Shown here: positions 45,647-53,400 of the stretch, one piece after another | Layout of the letters: every line of letters begins with the position of its first letter | How positions within the stretch are numbered: the stretch's first letter is position 1 | Origin: DASQZT01 sp963728965 | Lineage (GTDB): Bacteria > Acidobacteriota > Terriglobia > Bryobacterales > Bryobacteraceae | Length of the DNA stretch: 64,000 nucleotides | Direction of reading: 5' to 3' | Assembly (NCBI GenBank): GCA_963728965.1 | Contig: CAVSMH010000002.1 | Coordinates: 186,001-250,000 of the forward strand | Notes under the pieces: model-generated | The model's input: the letters and a program-made list of their open reading frames with translations, nothing else | Databases searched by the model: none | What the model was told of the DNA's origin: nothing | Translations under genes and position numbers: made by a program

Positions 45647-45832
45647 ATGCGAGATATAACGGAAAATCTGAATGAATGGGAACTGTCTGCCCTGTTCCGG
45701 GCCGTCGCTATGGATCTGGCCCGGATCGAGACAGACCGGCGCGGCGCTATCGCGGCATTGCGGAAGGTCCAGAAGGCGAGGGAAGCGCGGACGCGCAAGA
45801 CCAGCCGGGCGGGGCCAAAAGGCCCCGCCTAG
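45647..45832 (+). CDS. Hypothetical 61-residue protein
   Basis: A small helical protein (NEWELSALFRAVAMDLARIE, then GAIAALRKVQKAREARTRK) with a strong ribosome site (AAAGGAGG) seven bases before ATG 45647. It converges on the relaxase remnant with a 4-base overlap. No family recognised. Confidence 0.55.
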   Translation: MRDITENLNEWELSALFRAVAMDLARIETDRRGAIAALRKVQKAREARTRKTSRAGPKGPA

Positions 45833-47503
45833 CGCTCCAGATCGAAATCCCGATCCCGGTTGCGCCTTCGGCGGCGGGTTTCCTGCCCGCTGTCGTTGGC
45901 GGGCTGGCGGTCCTTGCCGGCGTCGCGGAAATCCTTCTGAAGCGGGCTGACCGGTTCGGGCTGCTTTGCCTGTTCGCGGAAGATCTCCGTCACTTTCGGG
46001 GGCTTTCCTTTTGCCTTGCCCTTCTGTTTGTCGATCTCTTGCCGCTCCTCGGCCCTGGCTTTGTCATTGAAGACTTCACGGATCGGCTCTCCCTCGATCG
46101 TCTCCGACCGCTCACTTTTGGCTTCACGCCCTGGCGCGCGCTCGTTGAACACCTCCCGCGCCGGCAGCTTGTCACGCAGGCGGGTTATGACAGCCTGACG
46201 TTTGGCCGCCTCGCGGGCTCCCGCGTGTACCGCATCGAGGAGTGTGTCCCTGCGGATCGCCGTTTCGAGGGAATGGGTTTCGCGTTTTTCGACGCGGGAC
46301 AGCGCGCGGTAATGGCGGCTGAATTCGTTCATCTCCCGCTCATGACGCTTTTCCAGAGCGGCCAGTTCCGTCCCCTGCCGTTCGGCGCGCTTGAAATCCT
46401 GCTTCTTTTGCCGGTGCCGGATCAAGGCATTAACGCCGGTGATCTTCCCGATGAAGTGCAGCAGGCCCCGCGGTTCCGCGGTCCGCCGCCGGTCAATGAT
46501 GCCGCGCTCCTCATGGCCGTGCGCATCGGCGAGGGCCGTGCGTTCGGCGACCTGGCGGTTTTCAGCTCATCGCGCTTCTGGTCGAGGGCAGAGCGGCGAA
46601 TCGCGTGCCGCTGGCGCAGGGCGTCGCGCATCTTTTCCGGCTCGATGTCCGGTTCCTTTTGCAGCGCCCGGAGGCGGTCTGCGCGCCATTGTGCGGCGCG
46701 TTCCTTTGCGGCGGCGACGCCGAGCAGCCTGCCGGGCGGAAAATCGGCCAGGCGCTCCTTCATCTCCTTCGCCTTCACATCCGGGCGCAATTGCCGGGAG
46801 AGGGAGTGGACCTCGCCGAACTGATCGACGATGGCATAGTCGCGCCGGTCGCCCTGCGCGAGGTAATAGCCCATCCCTTCAAGGGCCTGCACTAACTCCT
46901 GACCGGTGCGGCTGTTCTTCCAGGCACCGGCGATGTCGCGCCTTCGTTCATCCTTGGTGATGCCCGATCGCTCTTTCTGCTGCTTTTCAGCGAGATTGCT
47001 GTCCCGCGCGCGATCGTCGAAGCGATCCTTGCCGCGATCCTTTTGCAGCCCCTTCGGCAATTGAAGGCCGTGGTCGCGGGCGAAATCCTGGACCAGGGTG
47101 CGCAGCTTCTGGCGGTCGTGCGAGAGCTGCACCGCCTTCATCTTTTCCGTATCAATACGCGACCAGACGACGTGACAATGCTCCCGTCCGTCCTTGGTGT
47201 GAAAGATGACGGCGCGGGCATTGTCCTTCAGGCCCAGCCTGCGCTCGGCGCGCGCGATGAAATCGAGATACTGCTCTCGTGTGAGCCGGCCTGCTGCTGG
47301 TCCGGGGAAACGGACAGGGAATATAGATACTTCCGGCACTCCGTCGCCTTCGAGGCGGCGAACCATTCCTTGAATGCCCCGTGCAGGTCTTGCGCGATGG
47401 CGCCGCGCACCTCGGCGATCTCGACCCTCTCATTGTCGAGTTCGTTGAGAAGATGCGTGGCCAGATTCTGGCCGCCGCTCCGCGCGTTGCCCTTCGCGAT
47501 CAT
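45829..47503 (-). pseudogene. MobA/VirD2-like relaxase, two frameshifts
   Basis: A conjugative relaxase, which nicks plasmid DNA at oriT. The N-terminus starts at ATG 47501-47503 (MIAKGNARSGGQNLATHLLN). Around 47280-47310 the frame must shift by one base to reach GRLTREQYLDFIARAERRLG and the metal-site HxH motif (GREHCHVVWSR). A second shift at the T-run 46559-46562 is needed to pass from RDELKTA into NRQVAERTALADAHGHEERG and on to the C-terminal region ending DRDFDLER. Both are explained by loss of one base in a homopolymer, so they may be true decay or assembly error. The C-terminal half is Lys/Glu/Arg-rich coiled coil. Confidence 0.75.
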
Positions 47504-47672
47504 GGTTCCGTTGTATGGGCTTAACTCTTAATGAGCCGTTACAACATATTGGATGAATACAGATGCATGTGAGGATTCAGTGGAGGGCGAAAGGCAGGCG
47601 ATAGTCATGCCTCTAAACTCAGTGGGCGGACGCTCCGGCCGGGAAGTGGGAAGTCGCTACCCCCAATTCTCT

Positions 47673-47771
47673 TTAGGACGCCGTTGCCACCATTGCCTTG
47701 TACTGCTTCTGGAGGAATTTGCCTGTCTCGGAGGACGCACGCACCAGAAAGTGCGGGCCGTGTGAAAGCAT
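47673..47771 (-). CDS. Possible 32-residue protein
   Basis: A short open frame (MLSHGPHFLVRASSETGKFL, ending KQYKAMVATAS) directly downstream of the DUF6915 gene on the same strand. Amino-acid composition looks protein-like, but its size makes this uncertain; it may be the end of a decayed gene. Confidence 0.3.
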   Translation of the reverse strand: MLSHGPHFLVRASSETGKFLQKQYKAMVATAS

Positions 47772-47798
47772 TGTGGCGAATGGGAGCGCGCCCGGCGG

Positions 47799-48146
47799 TC
47801 AGGCGGCGCGATCATCATCCAGCCTTTGTGCGCGGCCCATCCACGGCTCCCGGCGGATCGCCTTGACCCAGTCGGCGAACGAGGGGATGAAGCCGAGGTC
47901 CTCGCGCACGTGCTGCTCGCCGATCCAGCGGACCGGGATGACCCGGCCCGTGGATATCGTGATCGTTGAGCCGAAGATCGTCTCGGCCATGAAGATGCCC
48001 TCGGCGTGGTGGCGCAGCGCCCGGTGCCGGAAATCCGCGATGATCTTCTTCGACTCGTCAAACCAGTCATGAATACGCTGGTAGTCCTCGACGGTGCCGC
48101 CGAACTTCCGGACGCTGGAGAGCGCGTGATGATACGGATGTGCCAT
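47799..48146 (-). CDS. DUF6915 family protein
   Basis: A 115-residue protein starting MAHPYHHALSSVRKFGGT with the later FRHRALRHHAEGIFMAETIF, matching the DUF6915 family of plasmid and phage-associated proteins. His-rich motifs (HPYHH, RHRALRHH) suggest metal binding. ATG 48146 follows AAGGAGG. It is 11 bases downstream of the DUF6878 gene and is presumably cotranscribed from the structured leader at 48647-48766. Function unknown. Confidence 0.7.
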   Translation of the reverse strand: MAHPYHHALSSVRKFGGTVEDYQRIHDWFDESKKIIADFRHRALRHHAEGIFMAETIFGSTITISTGRVIPVRWIGEQHVREDLGFIPSFADWVKAIRREPWMGRAQRLDDDRAA

Positions 48147-48157
48147 TCGCGCCTCCT

Positions 48158-48601
48158 TCAAAAGCTGTGGTTATCGGTCCACGTATCCGTGAACCGGCCG
48201 TTGAACTCCAGGGCGATGGTACGCGCGGCGACACCGAAGCGGAATTCGCCGTAAGCGCCGTCGTTGTTTTCCCAGCCGTCGTGTGTCTCCCCAAGGTAGT
48301 TGTAGCAGAGGGTCTCGATGGCCTGTTCGAGGTCTTGTTCGGTCCGGAAGGCATTCGTCTTGCCGTAAGGGACCACACGGACGGCGACCTTCGTGGCGGG
48401 AAGGGCAATATGATCGCCTCCGCGCAGGGCCACGACGCCGTTAATCTGGCCGCTGTCGCCTTCGCCGTCGAAATCGACAACGACGGCGGTCACCCCTGCC
48501 GCCGCGAGGGCGTCAAAAACCGAGTCCTTGTTGCCTCTGTTGATCTCGAACAGAATCTGCCGGTAGCGCTCGTACTGATCCATGATGCTCTTCATACTCA
48601 T
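48158..48601 (-). CDS. DUF6878 family protein
   Basis: A 147-residue protein (VTAVVVDFDGEGDSGQINGV in the middle, acidic C-terminal half with FNGRFTDTWTDNHSF) resembling the DUF6878 family found on plasmids. The ATG at 48599-48601 follows AAAGGAGACGGACGTC and lies 45 nt after the end of structured leader A. It is the first gene of a two-gene unit with the DUF6915 gene. Function unknown. Confidence 0.65.
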   Translation of the reverse strand: MSMKSIMDQYERYRQILFEINRGNKDSVFDALAAAGVTAVVVDFDGEGDSGQINGVVALRGGDHIALPATKVAVRVVPYGKTNAFRTEQDLEQAIETLCYNYLGETHDGWENNDGAYGEFRFGVAARTIALEFNGRFTDTWTDNHSF

Positions 48602-48646
48602 GACGTCCGTCTCCTTTCGCGGGTTTGTCGTTACGCGAAAAGGAAA

Positions 48647-48766
48647 GGCAGGGCGGATGAGCCGTCCTCGAGTCAACCAAGCGTATCTTCGTTCGCGGAG
48701 GGTCCGCCATGCGGAAACCGTGAACGAAAGACGCTCTGGAAATTGACGCGGGCCGCGCGCCCTGCC
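48647..48766 (-). ncRNA. Candidate structured leader RNA, copy A
   Basis: A perfect 9-bp closing helix pairs 48647-48655 with 48758-48766. Inside is a long hairpin pairing 48680-48694 with 48722-48735 (with small bulges), capped by GCGGA/TCCGC at 48695-48707. The distance from the 3' end of the helix to the DUF6878 start is 45 nt, and the linker ends in a segment CAAACCCGCGAAAGGAG shared with copies B and C. Helix positions differ in sequence from copy B while pairing is kept. Confidence 0.5.
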
Positions 48767-48875
48767 ACCATGCAGCGTGACAACTGACACCACCGCGAAA
48801 GGACGGCGGCGGGAGACAGGAAGCGATGGATGGACGATGCTTTGGCAGCAAGGGGCCGGCGAACAGGCGAGCGGT

Positions 48876-49394
48876 CTACTCGTCCTCGTCGGGAGGCGTG
48901 ATGTACCCGATGCGGCGTTTTTTCGGCGGGTCGGGCTGCATGATTCTCTGGAATGCGTCGTAGAGAACGGCGACCTTGTGGTCGAGTTGTTCGACCTTTC
49001 GGGCGAGGGCGGTATTGGTGGCGAGCATCCCCCGGAGCATGACGAAAGCGCGGATGATCTCGACGTTCACCTGCGCGGCTCTTTCGCTGCGGAGGACGCT
49101 GGAGAGCATCGCGACACCGTGTTCGGTAAAGGCGTAGGGCGCGTACCGTCTGCCGCCCCACTGACTTGAGGTGCCAATTTGGCATCTCAAGGTCTCGAAT
49201 TCCAAGTCACTGAGTTGGAACGCAAAATCATGCCGAAAGCGATCGCTATTTCGTTTGACGGCCCGCACGAGGGCGCCGGTCTCGACGCCGTAGAGTTCAG
49301 CGAGGTCGCTGTCGAGCATGACTTTCTCGCCGCGGATCAGGTAAATGCGCGACGCGATGCGTTCGACAGGGATGATGGATCTGGGTCTGGCCAT
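48876..49394 (-). CDS. ORF6N domain protein
   Basis: A 172-residue protein with the ORF6N (KilA-N-like) DNA-binding domain: SRIYLIRGEKVMLDSDLAEL, YGVETGALVRAVKRNSDRF, FQLSDLEFETLRCQIGTSS and YAFTEHGVAMLSSVL. Such proteins are frequent in phages, plasmids and genomic islands and are presumed regulators. A helical tail follows. The start is ATG 49392-49394. Confidence 0.85.
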   Translation of the reverse strand: MARPRSIIPVERIASRIYLIRGEKVMLDSDLAELYGVETGALVRAVKRNSDRFRHDFAFQLSDLEFETLRCQIGTSSQWGGRRYAPYAFTEHGVAMLSSVLRSERAAQVNVEIIRAFVMLRGMLATNTALARKVEQLDHKVAVLYDAFQRIMQPDPPKKRRIGYITPPDEDE

Positions 49395-49395
49395 G

Positions 49396-49653
49396 TCAGG
49401 GCGGAATTGTGCGGGGCGGGCAGGGACCTGTCAAGACGTTGCTTGACAGAATCTCGCCAGCCGTTCGAAACAGAATCATCCAGACTGTTGCAGGCCGCTT
49501 TGGGGGGTACCAGAAAACTCGCGGAGCGCGGCCCGGTTTCCGGCACCCCTTGCTGAGCCGTCCTTCCAGTCCGCATTCCGCGCAACGGACGCGGCCGGCC
49601 AGCTGGTCGAGGATATTGTCCATGGGTTCCGGTTTGTGTTTGCATCGTTTCAT
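49396..49653 (-). CDS. Possible small zinc-ribbon protein
   Basis: Begins MKRCKHKPEPMDNILDQLAG and has Cys/His pairs (C-x-H near the start and CAEC about 25 residues later) fitting a small zinc ribbon. The last 30 residues look less protein-like and may reflect a frameshift near 49480. The ATG at 49651-49653 lies just after the stop of the methyltransferase-like gene; an ATG at 49663-49665 is an alternative. Confidence 0.4.
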   Translation of the reverse strand: MKRCKHKPEPMDNILDQLAGRVRCAECGLEGRLSKGCRKPGRAPRVFWYPPKRPATVWMILFRTAGEILSSNVLTGPCPPRTIPP

Positions 49654-49655
49654 CG

Positions 49656-50294
49656 CTACCCCCATTGCTCGGCCATGGCTTTCGCGATGCCGGGAAAGAA
49701 GCGCGAGCGTTCTTTCCAGCGGTCCGGTCCGGGCGGCATGCGGTGAACGCGCTGTTCACGGCCCTCGACGATGTCGGTGGGCCTGAGCGTCGGCAGGTTC
49801 TTCAGCCAGAAGCAGGTGCGCTTCGTCTCGCCGTGACCGAATTGCCATGGCTGGACGCTCTGCGAAAACTCGCGGTAGTTCACGATGCGCTGCTTGGCGT
49901 GCTTGTGCATGACGGGGTTTTCGATGCAGATGCGCTCGATGCTGGCATTCCAGAAAGCCGAGAAGAGATCAGCGGCTTCGTCAAGTTCGCGCCATATCTG
50001 TTCGAGCGTCTTGCCAGTGGGCGGTCTGGCCAGCCATCTGACACCGCTGTTGCACAGGCGCGTGCAGGGCGGATGCGCGACCATCAGCAGGTCCCATCCG
50101 TCATTCAGGATGGCGCGGGCGTCGCCGCGGATATGGCGGTTGCTTCCATCCTCGGATGGAAGCAGGTCACAGGACCATGCGTCGTGTCCGCGCTCAAGAA
50201 AGGCATTGCGGACGAGTCCGGAGTATTCGCAGGCGACTAAAACGCGCATACCTTTCTGGCGGGGCTGGAAAAGATCGGTGTAAAAGCTGGTCAT
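49656..50294 (-). CDS. Phage/plasmid-type SAM-dependent methyltransferase-like protein
   Basis: A 212-residue protein related to small C5-cytosine methyltransferase-like proteins of phages and plasmids. MRVLVACEYSGLVRNAFLER is the SAM-binding strand and loop, WDLLMVAHPPCTRLCNSG contains the PC motif with the catalytic Cys position, and CIENPVMHK is the ENP-type motif. The target recognition part is very short, so specificity is not predictable; it may modify DNA or be a remnant. ATG 50294 overlaps the upstream stop (ATGA), indicating coupling. Confidence 0.65.
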   Translation of the reverse strand: MTSFYTDLFQPRQKGMRVLVACEYSGLVRNAFLERGHDAWSCDLLPSEDGSNRHIRGDARAILNDGWDLLMVAHPPCTRLCNSGVRWLARPPTGKTLEQIWRELDEAADLFSAFWNASIERICIENPVMHKHAKQRIVNYREFSQSVQPWQFGHGETKRTCFWLKNLPTLRPTDIVEGREQRVHRMPPGPDRWKERSRFFPGIAKAMAEQWG

Positions 50295-50704
50295 TGCTGC
50301 CCCCGTGCTTTGGCGATAAGGGGCAGGGCGGTGTTGTTCCACCAGTTGGAATGCTCAAGGCAGATGCGGCGCAGCGCCTCGATGTCACCAGTGATCGCGG
50401 CGTTGTGAACCCATGATGTACTCTGCGCGGATTCGCGAGCGGTGAGGAGTTCGTTCGCGAGAACGGCAGGCATGTCCGTTTGATCGAGATAGATGCCTTC
50501 GGCAATTACGCCATCCGGGCCTTCGATGGGGACTATGCGCCGGTGCTGCGTATTGTTATGATTTGGATCATCGGTATATGTGCTCATCGCATCCGGCGTG
50601 ATTTCAATGGCGCGCTGAACGGCTAAGTCATCGCTCGCCGCTTCAATCTCGCGAGTGCCGTAATGCGGCACGTCTTCGGCATACAGAACGGTGTAGGTCT
50701 TCAT
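50291..50704 (-). CDS. Hypothetical 137-residue protein
   Basis: The N-terminus (MKTYTVLYAEDVPHYGTREI, then AASDDLAVQRAIEI) resembles small DpnD/PcfM-like or related beta-strand domains that occur repeatedly in this island; the C-terminus has helical RRICLEHSNWWNNTALPLIA. The ATG at 50702-50704 follows GAAAGGAACCATC and lies 42 nt from structured leader C. It heads an operon with the methyltransferase-like gene. Confidence 0.55.
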   Translation of the reverse strand: MKTYTVLYAEDVPHYGTREIEAASDDLAVQRAIEITPDAMSTYTDDPNHNNTQHRRIVPIEGPDGVIAEGIYLDQTDMPAVLANELLTARESAQSTSWVHNAAITGDIEALRRICLEHSNWWNNTALPLIAKARGQQ

Positions 50705-50736
50705 GATGGTTCCTTTCGCTGTTGGTTTCTTCATGG

Positions 50737-50837
50737 CGCAAAGAGAAACCCGGACGATGAAGGCGGGGGTCAACGGCAACACGGATTCTTGGAGCGGGCC
50801 GCCGATTGACGACCGCCGCGGCCGGGTTATTAAGCGC
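50737..50837 (-). ncRNA. Candidate structured leader RNA, copy C
   Basis: A more divergent copy. The closing helix pairs 50747-50753 with 50822-50828 (AACCCGG with CCGGGTT), extended by GCGC at 50737-50740 and 50834-50837. The inner hairpin pairs 50769-50777 with 50801-50810 with one bulge. It ends 42 nt from the start codon at 50704, and the linker has AAACCAACAGCGAAAGGA, matching copies A and B. Confidence 0.4.
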
Positions 50838-50872
50838 AGGATGAGAAGAAACCGGCGGAAGGAAGGAATGTC

Positions 50873-51044
50873 ATGATGGCTCACCGAAGTCAGCGAACGA
50901 TATGACGGCGATCTCGATGGCGAGCCTGCCGAAGCAATCGAGGATAGCGGGTTTGTATGTGCTGCCGAAGACGGTGCCGTGCCGATGCTTGGAATGGCAG
51001 ATGCGGGCTTCTATTTCTCGCCTGTTCCGAATTTGTCGAAATAG
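50873..51044 (+). pseudogene. Small frameshifted gene
   Basis: A strong ribosome site (GGAAGGAAGGA) precedes ATGATG at 50873-50878, but the frame stops after ten codons. Shifting by one base right after ATGATG (an extra G at 50879) opens a frame reading LTEVSERYDGDLDGEPAEAI, then EDSGFVCAAEDGAVPMLGMA and DAGFYFSPVPNLSK to TAG at 51042-51044. This is a convincing acidic small protein of about 57 residues, either newly broken or affected by a sequencing error. No family recognised. Confidence 0.45.
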
Positions 51045-51131
51045 GTCGCTTTCAGCGGAATGAAAAGTGGCTTTGCGTTATGGGTTTACAGCGTTCTCAA
51101 AAGGTCGTTGAACAAAATCACCGATAGCGTT

Positions 51132-51608
51132 TCAAAACAGCGTCATCTGCCGGGCCGCGGTCAGATGCCCCTTCAGTTTGTCGATCATGCGCTGGGCCAT
51201 GACGGGCTGGCTGGCGGGATGGGTGCCTTTGGCGTCGCGCACGCCTTCGAAGGTGGCGATCAGCTTATTTATTCCTGCCGCCACGGCTTCGTCGCGGGTC
51301 GTATAGGCGGTGCGGTCCCAGACCGAGGGCGACGATCCGCCGCCCCCGAGGCCGTAACAGTAGGATGTCGATACCGCATGCCAGCCGTTCGGGGCGCGGG
51401 CGATCTGGATCTCGCCGCGCCCCTGGCTGTCCAGTTCGATGCGAATGGTTTCGTTCCGCGCCTGCACGCCGCAGTCGTTGCAGCCGTCATCCTTCGGGCC
51501 ATAGCCCCAGAGGGCGCGGAGTTCGGCAAGGGCTTCGCCGGACCGCCAGTATTCGGGATGGCGGTCCTTGATGGCTTCGATCGGTTCGGAGAGGTCGATG
51601 ATGGTCAT
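51132..51608 (-). CDS. Hypothetical 158-residue protein
   Basis: An alpha/beta protein with a Gly-rich loop (YCYGLGGGGSSPSVW) and a Cys pair (DDGCNDCGVQARNE). The ATG at 51606-51608 follows GAGGACCGT. It lies eight bases downstream of the gene at 51617 and shares its leader. No family recognised; likely a plasmid accessory gene. Confidence 0.55.
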   Translation of the reverse strand: MTIIDLSEPIEAIKDRHPEYWRSGEALAELRALWGYGPKDDGCNDCGVQARNETIRIELDSQGRGEIQIARAPNGWHAVSTSYCYGLGGGGSSPSVWDRTAYTTRDEAVAAGINKLIATFEGVRDAKGTHPASQPVMAQRMIDKLKGHLTAARQMTLF

Positions 51609-51616
51609 GACGGTCC

Positions 51617-52012
51617 TCACCAGCTCGCCCGGTAATACACGGTCCGCGAAATCAAGGGTTCCCCGGTCCGCAGCCACTCAAGCGCGGCCTTGAATATGCG
51701 CAGGTCATCGTCCTTTTCGGTGCCGTCCGAAACGCCGAAAAAGAAACCTTCGGTGTGCGGGAGGGCATCGCGGGCGACGGCCTCGATGATCCGTTCGATA
51801 TCCGCGTCCCGGAGGGGTATGGGTTCGCAGTTGTCGTTGCCGCCGGCGAAGGTGCTGACGATGAATCCGTGGAGGTTCGGATGCTTGCGCCAGTAGCCGA
51901 GACGCAGGCTCTTCGTCGTGATCCGGTAGCCGTCCTCTGAGGGGTGATTTTCCGGGTTGTTCCAGTCGGTCCAGTAGAATTTCTCGCCTTCGAGATACAT
52001 GTCCAGTCCCAT
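51617..52012 (-). CDS. Hypothetical plasmid/phage protein
   Basis: A 131-residue protein starting MGLDMYLEGEKFYWTDWNNP, a start seen in a widespread family of phage and plasmid hypothetical proteins (MGLDMYL-type), with a later WRKHPNLHGFIV. ATG 52012 follows AAAGGAG and lies 44 nt after structured leader B. It heads a two-gene unit with 51132-51608. Function unknown. Confidence 0.6.
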   Translation of the reverse strand: MGLDMYLEGEKFYWTDWNNPENHPSEDGYRITTKSLRLGYWRKHPNLHGFIVSTFAGGNDNCEPIPLRDADIERIIEAVARDALPHTEGFFFGVSDGTEKDDDLRIFKAALEWLRTGEPLISRTVYYRASW

Positions 52013-52056
52013 TTCATTGCTCCTTTGCTGGGGTTGGCCTTTACGGGGAGCGGAGG

Positions 52057-52157
52057 GCAGGGCGGATAGCCCGGACGTGTCGCAAGATTCTTTTCGTTAT
52101 GGGTAGGGACCCGGAACGAAAGAATCTCTGGACGGGACACGAGCGGGCGCGCCCTGC
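52057..52157 (-). ncRNA. Candidate structured leader RNA, copy B
   Basis: An 8-bp perfect closing helix pairs 52057-52064 with 52150-52157. The inner hairpin pairs 52085-52098 with 52115-52127 (13 bp, one bulged base) and is capped by GGGT/ACCC at 52101-52112. It has the same layout as copy A, and the inner stem differs by compensating changes (AGATTC/GAATCT here against AGCGT/ACGCT in A). It ends 44 nt before the start at 52012; the linker carries CAACCCCAGCAAAGGAG. Confidence 0.5.
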
Positions 52158-52430
52158 AAGCTCCCCGATTGTCAAGGCCGGCCCCAGGGAGCGATGAGAG
52201 GATGGGCGTCGGTGCATAAAGGTCGGGCAGCCGAACTGTGCCGGGCATCGGAATGAATGGGAGGAAACCGGAGAAAGTGGGAAGGCACCGGGCGGACGGA
52301 CAGGCGCCACGGCACAGATCAAGATTGCCCGCGATCCCCGAGGAAGAATCCACGCGCGTGCGTCAGAGCGTGAACCGGTCGCGCCGAAGCGCGCACCACC
52401 CAGCCGTTTATGACCACCGTCGCACCTGCT
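52158..52430. other. Gene-free stretch upstream of leader B
   Basis: About 270 bases that should contain the promoter for the leader B operon. Short frames on both strands are not protein-like. Nothing else recognised. Confidence 0.4.
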
Positions 52431-52517
52431 TCATCGTCGGCCTCCGTGGTTCAGCAATTCGACGAGGTTGTCGATAGCCAGGATCGTGACATCGGCGGCT
52501 GTGAACAGATCTCTCAT
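52431..52517 (-). CDS. Possible 28-residue protein
   Basis: A short frame reading MRDLFTAADVTILAIDNLVE followed by LLNHGGRR. Its ATG overlaps the stop of the preceding fragment (ATGA), typical of coupled plasmid genes, and the product looks helical. Too short to assign. Confidence 0.35.
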   Translation of the reverse strand: MRDLFTAADVTILAIDNLVELLNHGGRR

Positions 52518-52663
52518 GCCGCACCTTCCGGCTGGAAATCGTGAACGATGCCGTCGCGGTCGCAGTGATCGCAGACACGATAGCTGCCGCCGTCATATTC
52601 GATGTCGCCGAAATCCCATGCGCCGTCGTCGTTCAGCAGGATCAGCGTCGTGCAGGAAACCAT
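52514..52663 (-). CDS. Small Cys-pair protein, probably the C-terminal fragment of a larger gene
   Basis: A 49-residue reading (LILLNDDGAWDFGDIEYDGG, then SYRVCDHCDRDGIVHDFQPE) with a CxxC pair. Upstream of about 52645 the sequence belongs to rightward genes on the other strand, so the 5' end of this gene appears to have been replaced at a rearrangement junction. Confidence 0.4.
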   Translation of the reverse strand: MVSCTTLILLNDDGAWDFGDIEYDGGSYRVCDHCDRDGIVHDFQPEGAA

Positions 52664-52886
52664 CGAGATCCCCGAGATGTTCACTCTGGGAATCCCGATC
52701 CACGTGAACGGTCCGGCCTATCGCATCCCGGTGCGACTGCGCTGGCGGCTTCAGGAGGGGAAGGTCGCCTTCTGGTACGAGATTGTCCGGCCGCACCGGT
52801 TCATCGAGGACGCGTTGCGGGAAGTGCGCCAGCAGATCGCGGAATCGGTGAACCCCCCAATCCTGGCTGGGGTCGCGGAACTGTAA
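52650..52886 (+). CDS. Hypothetical phage-like protein, possibly 5'-truncated
   Basis: A reading of about 78 residues (MFTLGIPIHVNGPAYRIPVR, then LQEGKVAFWYEIVRPHRFIE) that looks like a genuine small beta-rich protein. It may start at GTG 52650 or ATG 52677. It lies just inside the left junction of a rightward three-gene segment with a nuclease and a TGT-like gene. Confidence 0.45.
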   Translation: MQETIEIPEMFTLGIPIHVNGPAYRIPVRLRWRLQEGKVAFWYEIVRPHRFIEDALREVRQQIAESVNPPILAGVAEL

Positions 52887-52947
52887 GCCCGAGTCCGGCG
52901 TGGCGGGCTGGCAACACCGGCTCTGCCACGCCGGGCTGGAGATCTCT

Positions 52948-53400
52948 ATGCCAGTGATGCACGCGCCCAAAGAGAAGCAGGTAGTCACGAAGATCATGGC
53001 GGCGGCCAGGAAGATCCCCGGCCTTGTCCTGCGCAAACGGCACGGGACGGCGATGGGCTGCGCCGGCGATCCGGATCTTACAGGGTGTTTCCGCGGCCGG
53101 CACCTGGAGATCGAGGTCAAGGTTCCATACGAATCGAGGTCCCGACTTACTAAGTTGCAGACGCATAGGCAGGTCGAGTGGGCCGAGAGCGGCGCCATCG
53201 TCGGTGTGGCGCGGTCGGTCCCGGAGTTCCTGGCGATCCTGGCGCGTGTGGCGCCAGAATTTCTCCGGCGCGAGCCGGTGTGGGTCTGCGCCGGCTGCGG
53301 CGAGTACCGCTGGCAGGGAGACGATGCGCCGGCACGATGCCCTCTTTGCGGCCACATCCATTTTGATCCAGTCTCCGGCTCCGAGATGTGCGGCGCATGA
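52948..53400 (+). CDS. VRR-NUC-like nuclease with zinc ribbon
   Basis: A 150-residue protein. The N-terminal part has a PD-(D/E)xK nuclease pattern: GCAGDPDLTGCFRGRHLEIE and VKVP (conserved Gly-x-Pro-Asp-Leu and Glu-x-Lys) with a downstream LTKLQTHRQVEWAESGAIVG, as in VRR-NUC enzymes of phages. The C-terminus has a zinc ribbon (VCAGCGEYRW, then CPLCGHIHFD). ATG 52948 follows GGAG; it could start at GTG 52900. The stop overlaps the next gene. Confidence 0.7.
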   Translation: MPVMHAPKEKQVVTKIMAAARKIPGLVLRKRHGTAMGCAGDPDLTGCFRGRHLEIEVKVPYESRSRLTKLQTHRQVEWAESGAIVGVARSVPEFLAILARVAPEFLRREPVWVCAGCGEYRWQGDDAPARCPLCGHIHFDPVSGSEMCGA

